From contig JAEZFJ010000154.1 in assembly GCA_023437755.1 (NCBI GenBank), positions 1 to 5,952 on the forward strand: 5,952 nt of DNA. The letters are read 5' to 3'. Shown here one piece after another: positions 1-5,874 of this stretch. The stretch is from Pseudomonadota bacterium. GTDB taxonomy: Bacteria > Pseudomonadota > Alphaproteobacteria > Rhizobiales > Devosiaceae. Each line of letters starts with the position of its first letter. Position 1 is the stretch's first letter. The translations under genes and the position numbers were made by a program. The notes under the pieces are model-generated. The model made no database searches, was not told the origin of the DNA, and was given only the letters and a program-made list of their open reading frames with translations.

Positions 1-132
1 GTCGACGAGGTGATCGAGGCCTTCGCCCAGCGCTACGACATCAAGGTCGAGGCCCGCGTCACCGCGCGCGAGAACATCGCCTTCAACATCCCCCGCGAGC
101 TGCGCACGCTCGAAACCGCCGTCGCTCGATGA
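1..132 (+). CDS. ispH: 4-hydroxy-3-methylbut-2-enyl diphosphate reductase IspH, C-terminal end (partial)
   Basis: Frame 1 is open from the first base to a TGA at 130-132 and gives the last 43 residues of a protein whose start lies outside the window. The tail has the typical IspH (LytB) ending: an amphipathic helix (VDEVIEAFAQRYDIKVE), then a strand (ENIAFNIPRELR) with the family's closing PREL-R motif and a short variable extension (TLETAVAR). IspH is the iron-sulfur enzyme of the last step of the MEP pathway, reducing HMBPP to IPP and DMAPP in the cytosol. The cluster-binding cysteines lie upstream of this window and cannot be checked. Its stop codon overlaps the start of the acetyltransferase gene (ATGA), so the two are very probably in one operon. 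The identification rests on a short segment, but the match to the family's C-terminus is characteristic. Confidence 0.85.
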   Translation, partial: VDEVIEAFAQRYDIKVEARVTARENIAFNIPRELRTLETAVAR

Positions 133-659
133 CCGACCTGACTTTGCTCGAAACCGAGCGGCTGGTCATGTCCGGGTGGCGCATGGACCAGCTCGACGAT
201 CTCGTGCGTCTGCACGGCACCGAGAACGTTGCCCGCTATCTCAGCGCCGACGGCCGACCCTGGTGCCGCGACAAGGCGCGAACCGCGCTCGCCGGCTGGA
301 TCGAGCTTTTCGAGACCCGTCGTCTCGGCAAGCTGCGCCTGACCCGCAAGTCCGACGGCGCCTTCATTGGCCGCGCTGGGTACGGAATCTATCCCCCTAC
401 CGGTGAGCCGGAGATAGGCTACGCCCTGTTCGAGGAACACCACGGGCAAGGCTATGCGACCGAAGCGGCGGCGGCGCTCCGCGACTGGATCTTCCGGGAA
501 ACCGAAGCCCCTCATTTCATCGGCTTCGCCGACACCCGCAACGCGCCCTCGCTCACCGTCCTCCGCAAGATAGGCATGGTCCCGACGCGGGTCGACACCG
601 AGCCCGGCGGCCTCCTGTGCCAGTTCCACATCTACCAGCGGCCGGCAGCCGATGTCTGA
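129..659 (+). CDS. GNAT family N-acetyltransferase (RimJ/RimL-like, Acetyltransf_3)
   Basis: This 176-residue protein has the usual length and order of a single-domain GNAT acetyltransferase, which moves acetyl from acetyl-CoA to an amine. It opens with the RimJ/RimL-type signature (ETERLVMSGW at 8-17, then a D-DL helix). A central sheet leads to EIGYALFEEHHGQGYATEA (95-113), which contains the acetyl-CoA pyrophosphate loop H-x-G-Q-G-Y-A-T-E. The late motif is NAPSLTVLRKIGM (138-150), the N-x-x-S-x-x-x-L-x-K-x-G-M motif of this subfamily. No signal peptide or membrane segment is visible, so it should be cytosolic. The start ATG at 129 overlaps the ispH stop, and no Shine-Dalgarno sequence precedes it, which favours coupled translation. 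Its last 8 bases overlap rnhA. The substrate cannot be told from sequence; it could be a protein N-terminus, a ribosomal protein, a small amine or an antibiotic. I do not assign rimJ or rimL. Confidence 0.9.
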   Translation: MTDLTLLETERLVMSGWRMDQLDDLVRLHGTENVARYLSADGRPWCRDKARTALAGWIELFETRRLGKLRLTRKSDGAFIGRAGYGIYPPTGEPEIGYALFEEHHGQGYATEAAAALRDWIFRETEAPHFIGFADTRNAPSLTVLRKIGMVPTRVDTEPGGLLCQFHIYQRPAADV

Positions 660-1122
660 TGCGGTCATCATCCACACCGATGGCGCATGCTCGGGCAATC
701 CCGGTCCGGGTGGCTGGGGCGCCATCCTGCAGTTCGGGCGCCACATCAAGGAGCTCAACGGTGGGGAGGCCCTCACCACCAACAACCGCATGGAGCTCAC
801 CGCCGCCATCGAGGCGCTGAACGCCCTCACCCGGCCGTGCAAGGTCGAGCTCCATACCGACAGCCAATACGTCAAGAACGGCGTCCAGGGATGGGTTCAC
901 GGCTGGAAGCGCAACGGCTGGCGCACCGCCGACAAGAAGCCGGTCAAGAATGTCGAACTGTGGCAGGCCCTCGACGCTGCCACCCAGCGCCACGAGGTCG
1001 ACTGGCACTGGGTCAAGGGCCACGCCGGTCACGACCTCAACGAACGCGCCGACGAACTTGCCCGCGAAGGCATGGCCCCGTTCAAGCCCAAGAAGCGCGC
1101 CGAGCTGATGCCGCCGGTGTGA
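652..1122 (+). CDS. rnhA: Ribonuclease HI
   Basis: This 156-residue protein is a complete type 1 RNase H, the cytosolic endonuclease that cuts the RNA strand of RNA:DNA hybrids (R-loops, primer remnants) using two metal ions. Every catalytic residue is present at the same number as in E. coli RNase HI: D10 (in HTDGACSGNPGPGGWG), E48 (in TNNRMELTAAIEAL), D70 (in HTDSQYV), H124 (in VKGHAGH) and D134 (in NERADELA). The basic, Trp-rich handle that grips the hybrid is seen at about 80-99 (GWVHGWKRNGWRTADKKPVK). There is no N-terminal hybrid-binding domain. The ATG at 652 lies inside the end of the acetyltransferase gene (overlap ATGTCTGA) without a recognisable Shine-Dalgarno sequence, so translation is probably coupled. 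It is the last gene of the plus-strand group and faces rmuC tail to tail. Confidence 0.97.
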   Translation: MSDAVIIHTDGACSGNPGPGGWGAILQFGRHIKELNGGEALTTNNRMELTAAIEALNALTRPCKVELHTDSQYVKNGVQGWVHGWKRNGWRTADKKPVKNVELWQALDAATQRHEVDWHWVKGHAGHDLNERADELAREGMAPFKPKKRAELMPPV

Positions 1123-1204
1123 GCCTCTGAGCAACAGAACTACTGCCCTGCTCACCACTCCCCTCAAGAGAGGGACCGGCAGAGCGCCTGACGAAGCTTC
1201 CGGC
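1123..1204. other. Convergent intergenic spacer between rnhA and rmuC
   Basis: This 82-bp gap lies between the stop codons of two converging genes and contains no credible gene. It holds a small stem-loop: arms CCCTC (1161-1165) and GAGGG (1170-1174) with loop AAGA, extendable by a T-A pair (1159/1175) if one C is bulged. It also holds the 8-bp palindrome GAAGCTTC (1193-1200). Neither is followed by a T-run on either strand, so a standard Rho-independent terminator is not supported. Convergent genes nevertheless need termination here, either Rho-dependent or through this weak hairpin. Confidence 0.6.
1159..1175. terminator. Weak hairpin, possible bidirectional terminator
   Basis: A perfect 5-bp GC-rich stem (CCCTC/GAGGG) with loop AAGA sits midway between the ends of rnhA and rmuC, where a shared terminator would be expected. 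It is shorter than typical intrinsic terminators and has no following T-tract in either direction. The call rests mainly on position. It could instead be the remnant of a small dispersed palindromic repeat. Confidence 0.25.
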
Positions 1205-2758
1205 CTACCCCACCCGGTGCAGGAAGGCAGAGCTCACCACATTGCCCTCCCCGTCCTCACCGCCGTCGCCAAGGTCTTCCTCGAATTGGCCGAGCAGATC
1301 CACCGGTTCCGTTCCGGGCAGTTCCTCGACGTCCCGCAGCTTGCGGCTGATGGCGCGGCTGCGCACTTCGGCCTTCTCGATGTGGTTGGAGGCCTCGTTG
1401 AGCTTCTTCTTGACGCTGCTCAACACGTCGCCAAACTTGCCGAACTCGGCCTTGACCGCCCCCAGCACCTGCCAGACTTCGCCGGAGCGCTGCTGGATGG
1501 CGAGCGTCTTGAAGCCCATCTGCAGGCTGGACAGGATCGCCGTCAGCGTCGTCGGGCCGGCGACGATAATGCGGTGCTTTTGCTGGAGGTCGTCCACCAG
1601 ACCCGGCCGGCGCAGCGCCTCGGCGTAGAGCCCTTCGGTGGGCAGGAACATGATGGCGAAATCGGTGGTGCGCGGCGGCACGATGTACTTCGAGGCAATG
1701 GTCGCCGCCGACTCCTTGAACCGGCGCTCCAGCGCCTTGGCGGCGATTTCCACCTGGTCCACGTCCCCGGCGTCGGCCGCAGCCTGCAGCCGCTCGTAAT
1801 CCTCCACCGGGAACTTCGCGTCGATCGGCAGGAACACCGGCTGCTCGTCGCCCGGCAGCTTTATGGCAAACTCTACCCGCTCCGAACTGCCCTCGGCCAT
1901 GGCGGCGTTGACCACATACTGGTCCTTGGTCAGCATCTGCTCGAGCAGATTGCCCAACTGCACCTCGCCCCACGAGCCGCGCGCCTTGACGTTGGTGAGC
2001 ACGCGCTTGAGGTCGCCAACGCCGGTCGCCAGCGTCTGCATCTCGCCCAGGCCCTTGTGCACCGCGTCGAGCCGTTCGCTGACCAGCTTGAAGCTCTCGC
2101 CGAGCCGTTGCTCCAGCGTGCCCTGGAGCTTTTCGTCCACCGTCATCCGCATGGCTTCGAGCTTGGCGGTGTTCTCGTCGCGCAGGGTCTTGAGCTGCGC
2201 CTCGAGCGCCCCGCGCAGGGCCTCGCTGCCAAGCCGCTGCGCCTCCGACAGCGCCTGCACCCGCGCCTCGAAGCTGTCGTGCTGCTGCTTCTGGATGTCG
2301 AACAGTTGCCGCGACTGCTGGTGCGCCCGCTCGCCGAAGGTCTCCAGCGACGTCTTCACTGTCTCGCCCAGCGCCTTGCTGGCTTCGCCCTGCTGGCGCG
2401 CCTGCTCCGCCGATTGCCGGGCCAGCCCCTCGGCCAGCACCCGGATCGAGGCATTTACCTCCTCGCGCAGGTGCCGGGCGCCTTCCGCCTGTTCCTGGCG
2501 GCTGCGTTGCATGGCGTCGGCGACCGAGCGTTCGAACCGCTCCTGCCCCGCCACCAGCACATCCAGCGCCTGCCGCAGGGTGGCGTCGCTGCCGCCGCCG
2601 CGCCGGAAGGCGCCGATCACGGCAAAGACGAGCGCCAGCGCACTCAACGCGATGGCGGTCAGCACGAGGGTGGACAATGGAGCGGCTTCCGCCGCAGCGA
2701 AGAGTTCAGTCAGGGCGTCGATGGTGCGATCCTCCGCAGAATCGCCCCATGGGAACAT
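1205..2758 (-). CDS. rmuC: DNA recombination protein RmuC homologue
   Basis: The chosen start gives 517 residues, close to the family's usual size (about 475 in E. coli). A membrane anchor near the N-terminus (about 28-51, LSTLVLTAIALSALALVFAV) is followed by a long Gln/Glu/Ala/Arg-rich coiled coil (about 60-245). The conserved RmuC domain follows (about 250-475), with RGSWGEVQLGNLLEQ (260-274), PIDAKFPVEDYERL (311-324), MFLPTEGLYAEAL (370-382) and IIVAGPTTLTAIL (397-409). The domain is regarded as a divergent PD-(D/E)XK nuclease fold; D313 and K315 in the DAK motif would fit its active site, by inference. RmuC limits inversions at short inverted repeats in E. coli; its biochemistry is unsettled. 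The frame stays open upstream to 3178, but that extension lies antiframe inside the membrane-protein gene, and ATG 2758 puts the anchor where the family has it. No good Shine-Dalgarno sequence precedes it. The C-terminus is acidic (EEDLGDGGEDGEG). Confidence 0.95.
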   Translation of the reverse strand: MFPWGDSAEDRTIDALTELFAAAEAAPLSTLVLTAIALSALALVFAVIGAFRRGGGSDATLRQALDVLVAGQERFERSVADAMQRSRQEQAEGARHLREEVNASIRVLAEGLARQSAEQARQQGEASKALGETVKTSLETFGERAHQQSRQLFDIQKQQHDSFEARVQALSEAQRLGSEALRGALEAQLKTLRDENTAKLEAMRMTVDEKLQGTLEQRLGESFKLVSERLDAVHKGLGEMQTLATGVGDLKRVLTNVKARGSWGEVQLGNLLEQMLTKDQYVVNAAMAEGSSERVEFAIKLPGDEQPVFLPIDAKFPVEDYERLQAAADAGDVDQVEIAAKALERRFKESAATIASKYIVPPRTTDFAIMFLPTEGLYAEALRRPGLVDDLQQKHRIIVAGPTTLTAILSSLQMGFKTLAIQQRSGEVWQVLGAVKAEFGKFGDVLSSVKKKLNEASNHIEKAEVRSRAISRKLRDVEELPGTEPVDLLGQFEEDLGDGGEDGEGNVVSSAFLHRVG

Positions 2759-2802
2759 AATGGGAACGCCGACGCAAGCCGCGCCGGCCGCCGCTCCACA
2801 GC

Positions 2803-3789
2803 TCAGGTAGTCTTCCGCTTCGGCAGCACCCGCTTGATGGCGCGCCAGGCCGGCGCGATGACATAGCCGGCCACCGGGATCAGCAGTGCCCCCAGCGCCA
2901 GCCCGAAGACAAAATCCACCGATGCCGTCGCCAGCCAGCCCGCCACCGCCGCGATGGGGGTGAAGGTGTGCTCGGCCCAGTGTGCCGCCGCTTCGATCAC
3001 GTGCTCGGGCCAGTCGAGCCCGAACTCGTAGAGCCCGTGCGCGACGATGCTGCCGCCCACCCAGGTCATTGCCGCGGTGCCGATAATCCCGAGGGCCCGC
3101 ATGAAGCCCGGCATGGCCTTCACCAGCCCGCGTCCGAAAGCCCGCCCGCCACCGGTGCGCCCATTCTTGGCAAGCCACACGCCGGCATCATCCGCCTTCA
3201 CGATCAGCGCCACTGCGCCATAGACCCCGGCGGTGATGCCGATCGCGGCAACGGCCAGCACAGCGGTGCGGAACCAGAAGTTGTCCACCTCGATGGCGGC
3301 GAGGATGATGGTCATGATCTCGGCCGACAGGATGAAGTCGGTCTTGATGGCACCGGCCACCTTGGCGTCTTCCAGAGAAGTCGGCTCCAGCGCCACCGGC
3401 TCGAGCGAGGCTTCGTGCACCTCTGCCTCGTGCGGCAGCAGCGCATGGAACACCTTCTCGGCGCCCTCGTAGCAGAGATAGGCGCCGCCGATCATCAGCA
3501 GCGGCGTGATCAGCCACGGCGCAAACAGGCTCATCAGCAGCGCCGCCGGCAGGAGGAACAGCAGCTTGTTCTTGATCGAGCCCCAGGCGATCTTGGCAAG
3601 GATGGGCAGTTCGCGGTCGGCGGCAAAGCCCTGCACGTAATTGGGGGTGACCGCGGCGTCGTCGATCACCGCCCCCGCAGCCTTGACGCCGGCTTTGGCC
3701 GCCTGCCCTGCCACGTCATCGAGCGAGGCCGCCGCCACCTTCACCAGGCCCGCAACGTCATCGAGCAAAGCCAGGAGGCCCACAGCCAT
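2803..3789 (-). CDS. yedI: DUF808 (YedI) family inner-membrane protein
   Basis: This 328-residue protein (331 from the ATG at 3798) belongs to the DUF808 family, whose E. coli member is the uncharacterised inner-membrane protein YedI. Family hallmarks are the start GLLALLDDVAG, the segment ANRELP-like AADRELPILAKIAWGSIKNK (about 56-75), FAPWLITPLLMIGGAYLCYEG (about 89-109) and GAIKTDFILSAEIMTIILA (about 146-164). Six or seven hydrophobic segments are visible, near 77-107, 157-197, 231-255 and 276-310, with an acidic, histidine-containing linker at about 117-144 and a basic C-terminus (KRVLPKRKTT). No biochemical role is established. I prefer the ATG at 3789 because a GGAAGG Shine-Dalgarno sequence lies 9 nt upstream of it but directly abuts the alternative ATG at 3798, and because family members begin M-x-x-GLLALLDD. 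It lies 60 bp after glyS and 44 bp before rmuC, same strand. Confidence 0.93.
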   Translation of the reverse strand: MAVGLLALLDDVAGLVKVAAASLDDVAGQAAKAGVKAAGAVIDDAAVTPNYVQGFAADRELPILAKIAWGSIKNKLLFLLPAALLMSLFAPWLITPLLMIGGAYLCYEGAEKVFHALLPHEAEVHEASLEPVALEPTSLEDAKVAGAIKTDFILSAEIMTIILAAIEVDNFWFRTAVLAVAAIGITAGVYGAVALIVKADDAGVWLAKNGRTGGGRAFGRGLVKAMPGFMRALGIIGTAAMTWVGGSIVAHGLYEFGLDWPEHVIEAAAHWAEHTFTPIAAVAGWLATASVDFVFGLALGALLIPVAGYVIAPAWRAIKRVLPKRKTT

Positions 3790-3798
3790 CAGCGACAT

Positions 3799-3804
3799 CC
3801 TTCC
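3799..3804 (-). promoter_or_regulatory. Shine-Dalgarno sequence of yedI, decides its start
   Basis: On the minus strand GGAAGG reads directly into the first ATG (3798-3796) with no spacer, then 9 nt separate it from the second in-frame ATG (3789-3787). Normal spacing is about 5-10 nt, so the second ATG is the better start. It is the clearest ribosome binding site in the window; the other complete minus-strand genes lack an obvious one. Confidence 0.6.
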
Positions 3805-3837
3805 ATCAGGTCCATCGCGGAAAGCCGCAGGCGGGGA

Positions 3838-3850
3838 GCAGGTTCCCTGC
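3838..3850 (-). other. Small hairpin at the glyS stop codon
   Basis: The minus strand reads GCAGG-GAA-CCTGC, a perfect 5-bp stem with a 3-nt loop whose first base is the last base of the glyS TAG stop (3852-3850). No T-run follows, so it is unlikely to end transcription alone. It may protect the glyS 3' end, attenuate read-through to yedI, or be chance. A second short stem lies downstream in the same gap (GCGG-CTTT-CCGC, about 3817-3828). Confidence 0.35.
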
Positions 3851-5874
3851 TAGCCGGCAATCTTGGAGAAGTCGGCGACCAGATGCATGGTGTCGCGCAG
3901 TCGGGCCAGGAGCTTCAGCCGGTTCGCCCGCACGGCCGGATCGGCGTCGTTGACCAGCACCGCCTCAAAGAAGGAATCAACCGGCGCGCGGAGGGTGGCG
4001 AGTTCGGTCATCGCGCCCTTGTAGTCGTCGCCCGCGACATGGCTCGCCACGGCCGCATGCACGGCATCCACCGCGAAGGCCAGGGACTTTTCTTCGGCGA
4101 GGCCAAGCAGCGACTGGTCCACCTCGCCACCATAGCTGGTGCCGTCCTTTTTCTCCTCGGCCGCGAGAATGTTGGCGGCGCGGCGATAGCCGGCGAGCAG
4201 GTTCTGCCCGTCCGGAGAGGACAGGAGAGTCGACAGCGCCTCGGCCCGCTGGGTGATCTGCAGGATGTCGTTGCTGTCCGAGGACAGCACGGCATCGACC
4301 AGGTCGTGGCGAGCGCCAGCGTCGCGCAGCGACACCTTCAGCCGATCGTGGAAGAAGGCGAGCAGATCGGCATCGACCTTGAGCGGAAACCGCAAGCCGT
4401 TCTCCGATATGATGCGGATCACACCCAGCGCCGCACGCCGTAGCGCGAACGGGTCGCGCGAGCCGGTCGGCTTTTCGTCGATGCTCCAGAAGCCGGTGAG
4501 CAGGTCCAGCTTGTCGGCCAGTGCCACGGCAATCGCCACCGGCTCGGTCGGCACGCGGTCGGTGGGGCCAAGCGGCTTGTAGTGCTGTTCCACAGCGTTG
4601 GCGATTTCGGCGGGCTCGCCCTGTGCAGTGGCATAATAGCGGCCCATCAGTCCCTGCAGTTCGGGGAATTCACCGACCATGCCGGTGACAAGGTCGGCCT
4701 TGGCCAGCATGGCGGCACGCTTGGCGCGCTCGACGTCGGCGCCCACCAGCGGAGCAATCTCGCCCGCCAGCTTCACCAGCCGCTCCACTCGCTGGAACTG
4801 GGTGCCGAGCTTGGCATGGAACACCGTGTCTTCGAGCTTGGGTACGCCGTGCTCGAGCGGCGTCGCCAGGTCCCCCTGGTAGAAGAACACCGCATCCGAC
4901 AGGCGGGCGCGGATCACGCGCTCATTGCCGGCGATGATGGCCGCGCCACCATCCGCCGCCTCGGTGTTGGCGGTGATGATGAAGTTGGGGGCCAGCTTGC
5001 CGGAAGAGTCGCGCAGGCAGAAGCACTTCTGGTTGGCGCGGATGGTGGCAATGATCACTTCCTCGGGCAGCTTGAGGAAGTCGGGGTCGAACGAACCCAT
5101 CATCACCACGGGCCACTCGACCAGTCCCGCCACTTCCTCCAGCAGCCCTTCGTCTCCGATCAGGCTCAGCCCCTGCGCAAAGGCCAGGTGCTCGGCGTCG
5201 GCGCGGATCATGTCCTTGCGGCGGTCGAGGTCGAGCACCACCTTGGCGCGCTCGAGCGCCGTGACGTAGTCGTCGAACCGCTTCACCCGGATGGCGTCGG
5301 GCGCAAGGAACCGGTGGCCAAAAGTGGTTTGCCCGGCGGCGATCTCATTGGTCGCGAACGGCACCACCACCGGCTCGTCATTGTCGTTGCCGAACGTGGC
5401 GGTGATGGCGCGCAGCGGCCGCACCCAGTTGAAGCTGCCCGAGCCCCAGCGCATCGACTTGGCCCAGGGGAACTCCGCCAGCACCTTGGGCAGTACTGCC
5501 GACAGGAGGTCCAACGCGTCGGCACCCGGCCGGTGAATATGGGCGACATAGAAGTCGCCCTTCTTGGGGTCGCTTTCGACCTTGGCCTGATCGATCGAGG
5601 ACAGCCCTGCCGAACGCAGGAAGCCATCCACCGCCTGCTGCGGCGCGCCGACCTTGGGGCCCTTCTTTTCCTCGTGGGTGTCCGGTGAACGGCCGGGCAC
5701 GCCGGTCACGCTCAGCGCCAGCCGGCGCGGCGTCGCATAGGCACGGGCACCCTCGTAAAGCAAGCCGGCATCGACAAGGGCGTTGGTGACGGCCTTCTTC
5801 AAGTCCTCGGCCGCACGGCGCTGTAAGCGGGCAGGGATTTCCTCGGAGAAGAGTTCGAGCAGCAGTTCGGGCAT
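3850..5874 (-). CDS. glyS: Glycyl-tRNA synthetase, beta subunit
   Basis: This complete 674-residue protein (689 in E. coli) is the beta subunit of the bacterial alpha2beta2 glycyl-tRNA synthetase. The alpha subunit (GlyQ) forms the class II catalytic site; beta recognises tRNA-Gly and is needed for charging. Family landmarks in order are MPELLLELFSEEIPARLQ (1-18), the EEKKGPKVGAP block (68-78), WAKSMRWGSGSFNWVRPLR (137-155), LVEWP (251-255), IRANQKCFCL (278-287), GNERVIRARLSDAVFFYQGD (316-335), KADLVTGMVGEFPELQG (392-408), ADKLDLLTGFW (453-463) and PTGSRDPFALRRAALGVIRI (469-488). The C-terminal helical region (about 560-670, with VDSFFEAVLVND) matches the DALR-type anticodon-binding domain. 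The ATG at 5874 fits the family N-terminus, although the bases before it (CCGCCC) are not a good ribosome binding site. glyQ is not in the window and is expected nearby upstream. A 60-bp gap leads to yedI. Confidence 0.97.
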   Translation of the reverse strand: MPELLLELFSEEIPARLQRRAAEDLKKAVTNALVDAGLLYEGARAYATPRRLALSVTGVPGRSPDTHEEKKGPKVGAPQQAVDGFLRSAGLSSIDQAKVESDPKKGDFYVAHIHRPGADALDLLSAVLPKVLAEFPWAKSMRWGSGSFNWVRPLRAITATFGNDNDEPVVVPFATNEIAAGQTTFGHRFLAPDAIRVKRFDDYVTALERAKVVLDLDRRKDMIRADAEHLAFAQGLSLIGDEGLLEEVAGLVEWPVVMMGSFDPDFLKLPEEVIIATIRANQKCFCLRDSSGKLAPNFIITANTEAADGGAAIIAGNERVIRARLSDAVFFYQGDLATPLEHGVPKLEDTVFHAKLGTQFQRVERLVKLAGEIAPLVGADVERAKRAAMLAKADLVTGMVGEFPELQGLMGRYYATAQGEPAEIANAVEQHYKPLGPTDRVPTEPVAIAVALADKLDLLTGFWSIDEKPTGSRDPFALRRAALGVIRIISENGLRFPLKVDADLLAFFHDRLKVSLRDAGARHDLVDAVLSSDSNDILQITQRAEALSTLLSSPDGQNLLAGYRRAANILAAEEKKDGTSYGGEVDQSLLGLAEEKSLAFAVDAVHAAVASHVAGDDYKGAMTELATLRAPVDSFFEAVLVNDADPAVRANRLKLLARLRDTMHLVADFSKIAG

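Noticed and set aside
33..875. A 280-codon minus-strand frame opposite ispH, the GNAT gene and rnhA.
   Set aside because: It crosses three genes with clear motifs on the plus strand, and its sequence shows no domain.
1217..2866. A 549-codon plus-strand open frame opposite rmuC (and a second, 1863-2810).
   Set aside because: The frame is rich in Leu, Arg, Gln, His and Gly as expected from reading a GC-rich coiled-coil gene antisense. It has no family motifs, and the minus strand encodes a clear RmuC over the same bases.
2759..3178. A 140-residue N-terminal extension of RmuC.
   Set aside because: The extension lies out of frame inside the DUF808 gene, is Arg/Gly/Ala-rich low-quality sequence, and would place the membrane anchor near residue 170, unlike the family.
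3713..3766. A 12-bp direct repeat (ACGTCATCGAGC at 3713-3724 and 3755-3766) in the 5' part of yedI.
   Set aside because: It encodes two DDVAG-type segments 14 residues apart, in frame. The repeated Leu-Asp-Asp motif is a family feature of the DUF808 N-terminus, not a mobile or regulatory repeat.
2968..4443. A 491-codon plus-strand open frame across yedI and the end of glyS.
   Set aside because: It runs antisense through two recognised genes and the gap between them. Its composition (Arg, His, Gly, Gln) is typical of GC-rich shadow frames.
4582..5688. A 368-codon plus-strand open frame opposite glyS.
   Set aside because: It is antisense to a well-supported glyS reading frame, and its protein resembles no family I recognise.
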